A stretch of DNA of 23,076 bases from an uncultured Desulfuromonadales bacterium. Lineage in GTDB: Bacteria; Desulfobacterota; Desulfuromonadia; Desulfuromonadales; Geopsychrobacteraceae. A program made the position numbers and the translations under genes. The stretch covers positions 1 through 23,076 of the forward strand of contig CAMYNC010000050.1 of NCBI GenBank assembly GCA_947259685.1. The letters run 5' to 3'. A model generated the notes under the pieces. That model saw only the letters and a program-made list of their open reading frames with translations, was not told the origin of the DNA and made no database searches. Positions 15,870 through 23,076 of the stretch are shown in pieces. Position 1 is the first letter of the stretch. Every line of letters starts with the position of its first letter.

Positions 15870-17075
15870 GTGCCTAAGGGGTTCTACCGCATTGCCATGA
15901 TCGCAGCCTGCCCCTTCCCGGAACCGCGGGGAACTCCAACACGAATCCTCAGAATGGCTGAGGCATTGGTAGAACGGGGGCATGAGGTTCACGTTGTCAC
16001 TTATCATTTAGGCCAGCCAATTGAGAACCACGCCTTTAGAATCCACCGTATCCCAACGGTTAAAAGCTACCAAAAGCGCTCAGCTGGTCCCAGTTACCAG
16101 AAATTGTTAGTCCTCGATGTGCTATTAGCGTATCGAGTTATGTCAGTGTTGCGCCACCATAGGATTGATATTATTCATGCCCACCATTTTGAAGGTATGA
16201 TAGCTTCCTGGCCCGCCCACCTGCTATACGCAAAGCCCTTGATATTTGATATTCACACATTGCTGGAATCTGAATTGCATTACTATGGCAAAAGATATCC
16301 TTTAACCATCAAAAAAAAACTGGGCCGTTTAGGCGATAAGATCCTGCCTCGCTTTGCCAACAAGCTCATTGCTGTGTCCGATGACATTAATGATAAGTTG
16401 GCCAAACACCATGGTTATAACCCTGAAAAGATAAAAGTAATTCCCAACGGGGTAGAGCTAGAACTGTTTGAAAATGTCGATGTACCAACTCGTCACCTTG
16501 CGGAACAATCCAATACCCTTGTGTTTGCTGGCAATCTTGCCCCTTACCAAAGAATCGATTTACTCCTGCAGGCATTCCATGAGGTACGCAAACAACGTCC
16601 CGATACTCGACTCAAGATGCTGACAGACAGCGACTTTAGCAACTATGAAGCCCTAGCCAGAGAATTAGGTGTTCGCGAGAATATCGACCTTAGAGCATGC
16701 CAGCTGAAGGACTTGCCGAGGCAACTGGCAAGTTCTGCGATTGCCTTAAACCCAAGAACCGAATGCGACGGACTACCGCAGAAGCTATTGAACTACATGG
16801 CTGCTGGTGCCCCAGTGGTTAGCTTCGAAGGGTCGGCAAAGCACTTTGAGCATGAGCAACACGGCTTAGTGGTTGAGAACAGTAATACCAAAGCCTTCGC
16901 AGATGCCATCATTAGGCTACTGGACCACCGATGCCTGGGAAAAAAATACGCTGAAAATGCAAGAGGATTTGTTCTTTCTGAAATGTCCTGGGGTAAGACC
17001 GCTGAACAGGTAGAACTGATTTATGAACAAGTCCTACGGGGAAAACAAAGCAATGTGGGGGAAACAGGTCAGTGA
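15870..17075 (+). CDS. Family 4 glycosyltransferase (GT-B fold)
   Basis: A 401-residue GT4 enzyme. Seen: the N-terminal acceptor domain with PFPEPRGTPTRILRMAEAL (about 15-33) and RGHEVHVVTYH; IDIIHAHHFEGM (about 99-110); VIPNGVELELF (about 190-200), which opens the donor-binding domain; FAGNLAPYQRIDLLLQA; and NPRTECDGLPQKLLNYMAAGAPVV (about 294-317; key residues E298, G301, P303, K305), where the usual second glutamate of the E(x7)E region is asparagine, as in many relatives. The start is GTG 15870 with GGAGG 6 nt upstream. Its stop overlaps a GTG that starts a 23-codon remnant of another GT4 gene. It probably builds the same surface glycan as its neighbours; the sugar is unknown. Confidence 0.9.
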   Translation: MPKGFYRIAMIAACPFPEPRGTPTRILRMAEALVERGHEVHVVTYHLGQPIENHAFRIHRIPTVKSYQKRSAGPSYQKLLVLDVLLAYRVMSVLRHHRIDIIHAHHFEGMIASWPAHLLYAKPLIFDIHTLLESELHYYGKRYPLTIKKKLGRLGDKILPRFANKLIAVSDDINDKLAKHHGYNPEKIKVIPNGVELELFENVDVPTRHLAEQSNTLVFAGNLAPYQRIDLLLQAFHEVRKQRPDTRLKMLTDSDFSNYEALARELGVRENIDLRACQLKDLPRQLASSAIALNPRTECDGLPQKLLNYMAAGAPVVSFEGSAKHFEHEQHGLVVENSNTKAFADAIIRLLDHRCLGKKYAENARGFVLSEMSWGKTAEQVELIYEQVLRGKQSNVGETGQ

Positions 17076-17143
17076 AACTCTGTTTTCTGATCAGTGAGTA
17101 TTTCCGCTGGGGAAAATACGGAGACTACGGTCCGTTAACGTGA
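17072..17143 (+). pseudogene. Truncated N-terminus of a second GT4 glycosyltransferase
   Basis: A GTG overlapping the preceding stop as GTGA opens 23 codons reading MKLCFLISEYFRWGKYGDYG plus PLT, then TGA. This matches the start of GT4 enzymes (typical form: ISEYFPWGKYGGYGxLTR), where the glycine-rich loop contacts the substrate. Nothing recognisable continues in any frame over the next 110 bp before the methyltransferase gene. It reads as a gene whose body was deleted, leaving the coupled start. Confidence 0.6.
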
Positions 17144-17253
17144 CTATTGGCTAGAACTTGCCATTAGAGTGATCGCTATCTCAAGGTCAAATGGAATAAC
17201 GTTTTTTTCACACCCTTTGCGGTCTATTAAAGGAAAGGGCGCGGCAAGGCACA

Positions 17254-17973
17254 ATGGGGATAGCTAAAAATCTAGTATCGAGAATTGTTCCATGGACGAT
17301 CCGGCGCCGTTTCGAAGTCGCCCTGTTTGACAGTGGTCTTCCGGTCTTCAAGCAGCAGGGGAAAAGCGGCATTCGACAACTGGGCCATCGCGGCTATGTA
17401 GGACAGCCTAATTGCTATGCCGAGCAAGGCCTGGTGCAATTTAATTTTCTTTTGGAGCAAGGGATACAACCGACGGATGTTCTCTGTGACATCGGTTGTG
17501 GTTCTTTACGCGGTGGACAGTTTGCAATTCCTTACCTTGATCGTGGCAACTATCTAGGGCTGGAGGGTGAGGAAAAATTGGTGGAAATGGGACTCCGACA
17601 CAATCTGGAGCTAGAGGTCATCTCAGCCAAAGCGCCGGAAATGGTTTACTCGTACGACTTCGAATTTGATCGATTTAGCAAACGACCGAATTATGCCATT
17701 GCAGTCTCGCTATTCTCTCACCTCACTGAAGACGATATTCGGCGATGCTTGACGAACCTTGCCGACCATACAGGAAGAGACTGCAAATTCTACGCTTCCT
17801 TTTTCGAGGTTTCCCGGCCGGTTCCGAATTTCAAAAACTCACATCCACATCTCGGCTTCTACTATCTCAGGACGCAGATGGTCGCAATGGGTGAAGAGTC
17901 GGGCTGGGTGGTCAGTATGGTGCCGGAATGGGTTTCGCCGGCGGGACAGAAAATGCTGCTCTTTTCCTGTTAG
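17254..17973 (+). CDS. SAM-dependent methyltransferase (class I)
   Basis: A 239-residue protein with a class I methyltransferase core. Motif I is VLCDIGCGSLRGGQFAIPYL (about 77-96), with an acidic residue after the next strand (YLGLEGEEKLVEMG) and a DIRRCLTNLADH helix. The pattern CDIGCGSLRGG with LDRGNYLG is common in enzymes encoded in polysaccharide and O-antigen clusters, where they may methylate sugars or cap a glycan chain; this role is inferred from context. The start is ATG 17254 with AAGG and AAGGAAAGGG upstream. It is the last plus-strand gene of the island and faces the his operon across about 113 bp. Confidence 0.82.
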   Translation: MGIAKNLVSRIVPWTIRRRFEVALFDSGLPVFKQQGKSGIRQLGHRGYVGQPNCYAEQGLVQFNFLLEQGIQPTDVLCDIGCGSLRGGQFAIPYLDRGNYLGLEGEEKLVEMGLRHNLELEVISAKAPEMVYSYDFEFDRFSKRPNYAIAVSLFSHLTEDDIRRCLTNLADHTGRDCKFYASFFEVSRPVPNFKNSHPHLGFYYLRTQMVAMGEESGWVVSMVPEWVSPAGQKMLLFSC

Positions 17974-18038
17974 TCCCAACCGGGGTCGGTCTGGAATCAG
18001 GATATCTATCCTAAAAGTTGTCCAGATCACACCTATGG

Positions 18039-18068
18039 AAAAGGGGCCCCGAATATCGGCAACCCCCT
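18039..18068 (-). terminator. Possible rho-independent terminator of the his operon
   Basis: Minus strand, about 20-50 nt after the hisIE stop: AGGGG…CCGA-TAT-TCGG…CCCCT followed by TTTT. The two stem blocks (5 and 4 bp) are separated by a small asymmetric internal loop, and the T-run is short. It lies between convergent genes and could also affect plus-strand transcripts. Confidence 0.4.
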
Positions 18069-18086
18069 ATTAAGTTGCTAGATAAA

Positions 18087-18779
18087 CTATTTCGTCCGGC
18101 TCGCCTTCTCTTCAATCCCCGACAGGCCGAATCGGCGCCGCAGTTCAGCGTAAATCCTTTCTGGAGGCAAGTCGTAGAAACCGAGCAACACCAACACGTG
18201 GAAGAACAGGTCAGCGACTTCGTAGATGACCTCCTGCTTATTGCCGCCTTTACCGGCGATGGCGGTTTCGGTCGCTTCTTCGCCAATCTTGCCGAGAATC
18301 TTGTCGAGCCCCTTGTCGAACAGTGACTTGACGTAGGATTTTTCCCCAGCGCCCAATTGGCGACGCTCCTGGATGATGTTGTAGAGCGCCTCGAGGATAT
18401 CCTGACGCGCATAGACGGAGGCCGCATCGACAAGCTTTTCGGACACCTCCTGCACCTCGCCACCCCAAACCCGATAAAAGCAGGAGCGCTGACCGGTGTG
18501 GCAGGCGGCACCATGCTGATCGATGCTGATCAACAGACAGTCGCTGTCGCAGTCAAAGCGGATTTCCTTGACGATCTGCAGATGCCCGGAAGATTCGCCC
18601 TTCATCCACTGCTTCTGCCGGGAGCGGGAATAATAGTGGACCTTGCCGGTGGCAACAGTCTGCTCGACCGCTTCGGCATTCATCCAGGCCATCATCAGCA
18701 CTTCACCAGTTTCGGCATCCTGGGTGATGGCGGGGATCAGGCCGTTTTCATCAAATTTCAACTGTTCGCTTAACGACAT
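18087..18779 (-). CDS. hisIE: Bifunctional phosphoribosyl-AMP cyclohydrolase / phosphoribosyl-ATP pyrophosphatase
   Basis: A 230-residue fusion that catalyses steps 2 and 3 of histidine synthesis. The N-terminal HisI part (about 1-120) shows [26 protein letters not shown], and the metal-binding DCDSDC (76-81) with [11 protein letters not shown] (93-103). The C-terminal HisE part (about 125-215) shows [30 protein letters not shown], and [18 protein letters not shown] chose ATG 18779-18777, which has AAGGA 8 nt upstream and leaves 11 bp after hisF; an upstream in-frame start would overlap hisF. It is the last gene of the operon. Confidence 0.95.
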   Translation of the reverse strand: MSLSEQLKFDENGLIPAITQDAETGEVLMMAWMNAEAVEQTVATGKVHYYSRSRQKQWMKGESSGHLQIVKEIRFDCDSDCLLISIDQHGAACHTGQRSCFYRVWGGEVQEVSEKLVDAASVYARQDILEALYNIIQERRQLGAGEKSYVKSLFDKGLDKILGKIGEEATETAIAGKGGNKQEVIYEVADLFFHVLVLLGFYDLPPERIYAELRRRFGLSGIEEKASRTK

Positions 18780-18790
18780 AATCAAGGTCC

Positions 18791-19558
18791 TTAAATCCGT
18801 GACGGCACGCCATGTTGCTGAAGATAGTCTTTGCACTCAGCGATGGTATATTCCTTGAAGTGAAAGATCGAGGCTGCCAATGCGGCGCTGGCGCCACCTT
18901 CAACCAAGCCTTCGCGGATATGTTCGAGATTACCGACCCCACCGGAGGCGATCACCGGGATTTCTACCGCATCACTGATCGCGCGGGTCAGTTCAATATC
19001 GTAACCATCCTTGGTGCCGTCGCAGTCCATCGAAGTCAGCAGAATCTCCCCGCAGCCGTACTCCGCCATCCGCTTCGCCCACTCGATGGCGTCGATACCG
19101 GTCGGGTTGCGGCCACCGTGGGTGTAGACCTCCCAGGCCTGGGGACGAGATCCCTTGACCCGGCGGGCATCGATGGCAACGACGATGCATTGGCTGCCGA
19201 ATCGCTGCGCTGCTTCGCGAACGAATGCAGGCCGATCTACTGCCGCGGTATTGATCGAGACCTTGTCGGCCCCGGCGTTAAGCAGGTTACGAATATCGGC
19301 AACCTCGCGCACCCCGCCACCGACGGTCAGCGGCATAAAAACCCGCTCCGCTGTCTGCCGGACCACATCGAGGATGATGCCACGCTTATCACTTGAGGCG
19401 GTGATATCGAGAAAGGTCAATTCATCGGCGCCCTGCTCACAGTAGGCCTCTGCCGCGTCGACTGGGTCACCGGCGTCGCGCAGGCCGACAAAGTTGACGC
19501 CTTTGACGACCCGGCCGTCTTTAACATCGAGACAAGGGATGATTCGTTTCGTTAACAT
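18791..19558 (-). CDS. hisF: Imidazole glycerol phosphate synthase, cyclase subunit HisF
   Basis: A 255-residue (beta/alpha)8 barrel. With HisH it converts PRFAR and ammonia to imidazole glycerol phosphate plus AICAR. Seen: [20 protein letters not shown] with the catalytic Asp11; [14 protein letters not shown]; a phosphate-binding [17 protein letters not shown] with the second catalytic Asp130; [15 protein letters not shown]; and PVIASGGVG. Length is standard. The ATG has AAGG 9 nt upstream. It is separated from hisA by a CGCAGAG-type inverted repeat (77 bp), and hisIE follows after 11 bp. Confidence 0.96.
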   Translation of the reverse strand: MLTKRIIPCLDVKDGRVVKGVNFVGLRDAGDPVDAAEAYCEQGADELTFLDITASSDKRGIILDVVRQTAERVFMPLTVGGGVREVADIRNLLNAGADKVSINTAAVDRPAFVREAAQRFGSQCIVVAIDARRVKGSRPQAWEVYTHGGRNPTGIDAIEWAKRMAEYGCGEILLTSMDCDGTKDGYDIELTRAISDAVEIPVIASGGVGNLEHIREGLVEGGASAALAASIFHFKEYTIAECKDYLQQHGVPSRI

Positions 19559-19573
19559 GGACAGAAACCTTTT

Positions 19574-19638
19574 CCACCGCAGAGATCGCTGAGAGTGCAG
19601 AGAGAATCAAAATGTTTCCACTGCGTCCTCGGCGGTTA
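19574..19638. repeat. CGCAGAG-type imperfect inverted repeat between hisA and hisF
   Basis: The left arm begins CCACCGCAGAGATCGCTGAG; the right arm, read on the minus strand, begins TAACCGCCGAGGACGCAGTG. The arms pair imperfectly over about 20 bp around an AT-rich centre. The hisA stop codon TAA is the first three bases of the right arm. It is the same type as the element upstream of hisA. Confidence 0.6.
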
Positions 19639-20370
19639 GATCCGCTTTTGTTTTGTCAAAGCGACCGCTTCACGCAGATCGATAGCGCCGGAATAGATCG
19701 CTTTGCCGGTGATCACCCCGGTCACTCCAGAGGCTTCGATGGCGATTAAACGTCGGATATCATCCAGGGTCGAGAGACCGCCAGAGGCAATCACCGGAAT
19801 ATTGATCGATTCGGCCAGCGCTTTGGTCGCCTCGATATTCGGCCCTTGCATCATGCCGTCACGGGCGATATCGGTGTAGATGATCGCCTCGACGCCGAAA
19901 CCTTCCATCTCTTTAGCCATCTCGGTCGCCAGCTTTTCGGTGACATCGGCCCAACCACGCACGGCCACCAGACCGTTCATGGCATCGATACCGACGACAA
20001 TCTGGCCAGGGAACTTTTTACAAGCCTCTTCGACCAGGGTTGGATTCTCCTTCGCGACAGTGCCGAGAATCACCCGGTCAATTCCAAGCTCCAGGTAAGC
20101 CTCGATGGTCTGCATATCGCGGATTCCACCACCTAGTTCAGAGGGGATATCGATGGCCTCGACAATCGCCTTAATCGCTGCCTTGTTCTGCGGCACCCCG
20201 GCGAAGGCACCGTCGAGATCGACGATGTGCAGCAGCTCACCGCCCTGCTCCTGCCAGATCCGCGCCTGGGCAGCCGGATCGTCATGGTAGACGGTATCTT
20301 TATCCATCAAGCCCTGTTCCAGGCGGACACAGCGGCCTTCTTTAAGATCGATTGCGGGTAGAATGATCAC
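19636..20370 (-). CDS. hisA: Phosphoribosylformimino-AICAR phosphate isomerase HisA
   Basis: A 244-residue (beta/alpha)8 barrel isomerase (ProFAR to PRFAR). Seen: [19 protein letters not shown] with catalytic Asp8, [19 protein letters not shown] (phosphate loop), [33 protein letters not shown] with the second catalytic Asp, and [11 protein letters not shown] chose GTG 20370-20368, which gives the standard N-terminus and has AAAGGA 9 nt upstream. The same frame stays open further upstream, but that part is only the repeat and the end of hisH. It is the only gene of the operon with repeat elements on both sides. Confidence 0.95.
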   Translation of the reverse strand: MIILPAIDLKEGRCVRLEQGLMDKDTVYHDDPAAQARIWQEQGGELLHIVDLDGAFAGVPQNKAAIKAIVEAIDIPSELGGGIRDMQTIEAYLELGIDRVILGTVAKENPTLVEEACKKFPGQIVVGIDAMNGLVAVRGWADVTEKLATEMAKEMEGFGVEAIIYTDIARDGMMQGPNIEATKALAESINIPVIASGGLSTLDDIRRLIAIEASGVTGVITGKAIYSGAIDLREAVALTKQKRI

Positions 20371-20385
20371 TATATCAAATCCTTT

Positions 20386-20465
20386 TACCGCAGAGAGCGC
20401 AAAGGTCGCAGAGTGATTATTCCACTCTAAAAAACCTCTGCGCTCTCTGCGTTCTCTGCGGTTAA
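20386..20465. repeat. CGCAGAG-type imperfect inverted repeat between hisH and hisA
   Basis: An 80-bp element filling the hisH–hisA gap. The outer arms start ACCGCAGAGAGCGCAAAGG and, on the other strand, ACCGCAGAGAACGCAGAGAG. An inner perfect hairpin is AGAGTG-ATTATTC-CACTCT. It is built of repeating CGCAGAGA units. No coding content. In RNA it would fold into a long hairpin inside the his message. Confidence 0.7.
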
Positions 20466-20470
20466 CAGCC

Positions 20471-21094
20471 CTATAGCTCTCCGAAATTCTTAAAAATCTG
20501 CAAACCGATATCCTGGCTCTTCTCCGGATGAAACTGGGTCGCCATAATATTGTCGCGCCAGATGGAGGCACAGAATTCGACCTCGCCATAGCGGCAACTG
20601 GCGGCCACATCGGCTTGGTTCTCCGCCGCACAGTAGTAGGAGTGAACGAAATAGACAAAGCTCTGGTCGGCAATTTCATTGAAGAGCGGCGAGGTTTTTT
20701 TCAGGCTGATATTATTCCAGCCCATATGTGGGACCTTTAGCCGTTCGCCGCCTTCAACCATCCCTGAGGGAAAGCGCACCACCTTGCCAGGAATCAGCCC
20801 AAGGCCCTGATGGCGGCCGAACTCCTCACTCTCATCGAAAAGCATCTGCATACCGACGCAGATGCCGAGTAGTGGTTTATCCGCCTGCACATGGGCCAGC
20901 AGCGGCTCAACGAAACGAGCTTCGCGCAGGTTATTGATACAGTCACGGAAGGCCCCGACACCCGGCAGCACGACTTTATCGGCTTTGCCGATGTCGCTTG
21001 GGTCGGCGCTGACCCGCGCTTCGAAACCGAGCTTTTCAAACGCTTTTTCAACGCTGCGCAGGTTGCCCATTTCGTAATCGATGATGTTGATCAT
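20471..21094 (-). CDS. hisH: Imidazole glycerol phosphate synthase, glutaminase subunit HisH
   Basis: A 207-residue class I glutamine amidotransferase that feeds ammonia to HisF. Seen: [29 protein letters not shown], the nucleophile elbow [12 protein letters not shown] (Cys79), [16 protein letters not shown], and the rest of the triad in QFHPEKSQ (His189, Glu191). Full length for the family. The ATG lies 3 bp after the hisB stop with only a distant GGAAG, so translation is probably coupled to hisB. Confidence 0.96.
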   Translation of the reverse strand: MINIIDYEMGNLRSVEKAFEKLGFEARVSADPSDIGKADKVVLPGVGAFRDCINNLREARFVEPLLAHVQADKPLLGICVGMQMLFDESEEFGRHQGLGLIPGKVVRFPSGMVEGGERLKVPHMGWNNISLKKTSPLFNEIADQSFVYFVHSYYCAAENQADVAASCRYGEVEFCASIWRDNIMATQFHPEKSQDIGLQIFKNFGEL

Positions 21095-21097
21095 GAG

Positions 21098-21688
21098 CTA
21101 TTCTAACTTCCCTTTGGTCGACATTACACCTTGAATCCGTGGATCGATGCTGGTCGCCTGATCGAGAGCACGACCGAACGCCTTAAAGATTCCCTCAATG
21201 ATGTGATGTAGGTTGTCACCATAGGCCAGGTTCACGTGGATATTGGCGCCGGAGTGGTTACAGAAGGCAACGAAAAACTCCTCGACCAGTTCGGTATCGA
21301 AATTACCAACCTTGGCTTTTGGCAGTTCAACGTTGAAGACCAGAAAAGGGCGCCCGGAGAAGTCGATCACCACTGAGGCCAAGGCTTCATGCATCGGCAT
21401 GGTCTCGCGACCGAAACGGCGCACCCCGGCTTTATCGCCGAGGGCCTGTTTGAAGGCTTCGCCAAGCACAATCCCTAGGTCTTCCACGGTGTGGTGCGCG
21501 TCGATTTCAATGTCACCGGTCGCCTTGACGGTCAGATCAAAGAAACCATGGCGTGCCACTGCAGAGAGCATGTGATTGAAGAAGGGCACCGGACTTTCGA
21601 TGTGGTGCTGGCCGGAGCCGTCCAGGTTCAGCTCGATGCTGATATTGGTTTCCTTGGTTTCGCGATCGATTTTTGCAGCACGGGCCAT
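21098..21688 (-). CDS. hisB: Imidazoleglycerol-phosphate dehydratase HisB
   Basis: A 196-residue monofunctional dehydratase making imidazole acetol phosphate. Seen: [21 protein letters not shown], the manganese-binding [17 protein letters not shown] and its repeat [17 protein letters not shown], and a C-terminal [14 protein letters not shown]. There is no fused phosphatase domain, so histidinol-phosphatase must be elsewhere. I chose ATG 21688-21686 ([11 protein letters not shown]) because GGAG lies 6 nt upstream; that GGAG follows an in-frame ATG four codons earlier, which has no binding site. It is separated from hisD by a double-hairpin spacer. Confidence 0.95.
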   Translation of the reverse strand: MARAAKIDRETKETNISIELNLDGSGQHHIESPVPFFNHMLSAVARHGFFDLTVKATGDIEIDAHHTVEDLGIVLGEAFKQALGDKAGVRRFGRETMPMHEALASVVIDFSGRPFLVFNVELPKAKVGNFDTELVEEFFVAFCNHSGANIHVNLAYGDNLHHIIEGIFKAFGRALDQATSIDPRIQGVMSTKGKLE

Positions 21689-21709
21689 GTCAGTCTCCAT
21701 TACAAGTGG

Positions 21710-21750
21710 GGCGGCAGATATGCCGCCGGCGGGCGAGACATGTCTCGCCC
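21710..21750. repeat. Paired palindromes in the hisD–hisB spacer
   Basis: Two perfect dyads lie 3 bp apart: GGCGGCA-GATA-TGCCGCC (21710-21727) and a 20-bp palindrome GGGCGAGACATGTCTCGCCC (21731-21750). On the his message they could fold as two hairpins, or the flanking GGGGCG and CGCCCC could pair around them. No T-run follows, so it is not a typical terminator. It looks like a dispersed palindromic element (REP-like). Confidence 0.65.
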
Positions 21751-21765
21751 CTACAGAAAACCTAT

Positions 21766-23055
21766 CTATTTCTTCAGCCGGATCGAGACCGACTTAGCGT
21801 GCGCCTCCAGCCCTTCCAGTTCAGCGATATGGACGATTTCCTTGCCAAGCCGCCGCAGACCATTTTCCGAGAAGGAGACAATGCTTGATTTCTTGACGAA
21901 ATCATCCAGCGACAGCGGCGAAAAGAAGCGCGCCGTGCCACCGGTCGGCAGCGTGTGGTTCGGTCCAGCCAGGTAATCACCGGCCGCTTCCGGGGTGTGG
22001 TGGCCCATGAAGATCGCGCCGGCATGACGTATTTGCGGCAAGATGGCAAAGGGATTATCGACAGCCAGCTCCAGGTGCTCAGGGGCGATCTGGTTGGAAA
22101 AAGCGATCGCTTCGCCAAGATCCTGGGCCAGAATGATTGCGCCGTAATTATCGATCGACTGACGGGCGATGGTTTCGCGGCTCAGTTCCTTGAGTTGCTT
22201 TTCAACTTCGGCCTGCACCGCTACCGCCATTTTTTCACAACTGGTCACCAGTACCGACGAGGCAAGTTCATCATGCTCGGCCTGAGAGAGCAGATCGGCG
22301 GCGATGTGCGCAGCATTGCCACTGCCGTCGTTAATCACTAGAATTTCGCTCGGTCCGGCGATCATATCGATATCGACCTGGCCGAAAACCAACTGCTTGG
22401 CTGTGGCGACATAAATATTTCCCGGCCCGGTAATCTTGTCGACCCGCGGTACGCTCTTGGTGCCGAAAGCCAATGCGGCAACCGCCTGGGCGCCACCCAA
22501 CTTAAAGATCCGGTCGACCCCGGAAATGCGTGCTGCCGCCAATACGTGCGGATTAATTTCGCCTCCCGGCATCGGCACTACCATGATCACCTCTTCGACC
22601 CCAGCCACCTTGGCCGGAATGGCGTTCATCAGCACCGAAGAGGGATAGCTGGCCTTGCCACCGGGGACATAAATACCGACCCGGTCCAGCGGGCGCACCA
22701 TTTGCCCGACCAGAATGTCATCTTCATCGGTCGACAGCCAGGTTTCCTGCTTTTGCTTGGCGTGATAATCGGCAATCCGTTCGGCAGCCAGCTGTAATGC
22801 CGACAGCGACTCAGCACTGACCTCAGCCATCGCGGCATCGATTTCTTCAGTAGAAACTTCCATGCTCTCAGCAGTCAGCTCTAAACGATCGAATTTGGCA
22901 GTGAGCTCAAACAGTGCCTGGTCACCGCGCTGGCGAACATCAGCAATAATCGTCTTAACGGTCTCCTCGACCTCAGTCGGCACCGCTGCAGCCCGCTGCT
23001 CAATACGGCGAAACTCGGCCTCAAAGTTGGCTTCAGAAAATTTGAGAATCAGCAT
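21766..23055 (-). CDS. hisD: Histidinol dehydrogenase HisD
   Basis: A 429-residue NAD-dependent, zinc-containing enzyme that catalyses the last two steps, histidinol to histidine. Seen: [49 protein letters not shown], the zinc-ligand region [19 protein letters not shown], and the highly conserved [14 protein letters not shown]. Length is standard. The start is ATG 23055-23053, with AGG 8 nt and AGGAG 13 nt upstream. It is the first his gene in the window. hisG, commonly just upstream in this order, would lie off the right edge, as would the operon's promoter. Confidence 0.96.
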   Translation of the reverse strand: MLILKFSEANFEAEFRRIEQRAAAVPTEVEETVKTIIADVRQRGDQALFELTAKFDRLELTAESMEVSTEEIDAAMAEVSAESLSALQLAAERIADYHAKQKQETWLSTDEDDILVGQMVRPLDRVGIYVPGGKASYPSSVLMNAIPAKVAGVEEVIMVVPMPGGEINPHVLAAARISGVDRIFKLGGAQAVAALAFGTKSVPRVDKITGPGNIYVATAKQLVFGQVDIDMIAGPSEILVINDGSGNAAHIAADLLSQAEHDELASSVLVTSCEKMAVAVQAEVEKQLKELSRETIARQSIDNYGAIILAQDLGEAIAFSNQIAPEHLELAVDNPFAILPQIRHAGAIFMGHHTPEAAGDYLAGPNHTLPTGGTARFFSPLSLDDFVKKSSIVSFSENGLRRLGKEIVHIAELEGLEAHAKSVSIRLKK

Positions 23056-23076
23056 GATTCGAACCTAGCTCCTACA

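Noticed and set aside
17142..17268. An open frame after the GT4 stump (DYWLELAIRVIAIS…) as a continuation of the lost glycosyltransferase
   Set aside because: It shows no recognisable GT4 motif and overlaps the start of the methyltransferase gene; probably chance.
19574..20465. The CGCAGAG repeats as a CRISPR array
   Set aside because: There are only two inverted, imperfect copies separated by a complete gene, with no regular spacers and no cas genes.
20371..20679. An N-terminal extension of hisA of about 100 codons
   Set aside because: It would read through the intergenic repeat and into hisH. The standard HisA N-terminus begins at GTG 20370 with a ribosome binding site.

Overview
The window reads as a chromosomal segment of a Gram-negative, moderately GC-rich bacterium. 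The order yqeY–cvpA–mutS2–dnaG, the compact his operon with a fused hisIE, and intergenic repeats built from CGCAGAG units suggest Desulfuromonadales/Desulfuromonadia (formerly Deltaproteobacteria). This assignment is an inference from gene order and style, not from a database match.

Layout. (1) Positions 1-4753, minus strand: a housekeeping operon yqeY → cvpA → mutS2 → dnaG. Spacings are tight, mutS2 and dnaG overlap by ATGA, and dnaG is cut by the left edge. (2) Positions 4953-7061, plus strand: a two-gene membrane module, a secreted NfeD/ClpP-class serine protease and its slipin (SPFH) partner. (3) Positions 7058-8254, minus strand: an L-2-hydroxyglutarate oxidase gene. It converges on the slipin gene with overlapping stop codons, and its own leader carries a perfect inverted repeat around the ribosome binding site. 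(4) Positions about 8.3-18.0 kb: a visibly AT-richer surface-polysaccharide island. On the minus strand are two GT2 glycosyltransferases, a decayed IS30-family transposase, and a translationally coupled pair (alkaline-phosphatase-superfamily enzyme plus GMC flavin oxidoreductase). On the plus strand are a Wzx-like flippase (TTG start), a GT4 glycosyltransferase (GTG start), a 23-codon stump of another GT4 gene, and a SAM-dependent methyltransferase. (5) Positions 18087-23055, minus strand: hisD–hisB–hisH–hisA–hisF–hisIE; hisG and hisC are not in the window.

How it works together. Regions 1 and 5 are core replication/repair and histidine biosynthesis. Region 4 would build, trim or modify, and export a lipid-linked glycan, but it has no initiating sugar-phosphate transferase, polymerase or nucleotide-sugar genes. 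It is therefore either a decorating module or an eroded cluster. Erosion is supported by the IS30 relic and the truncated glycosyltransferase.

The least ordinary content is the phosphatase-superfamily/GMC pair, whose phosphatase member has lost canonical metal ligands; the MutS2 Smr domain with a degraded nuclease motif; the hairpin-borne Shine-Dalgarno of lhgO; and several palindromic repeat elements, two of which bracket hisA. No CRISPR array, rRNA, tRNA or intact mobile element was seen.
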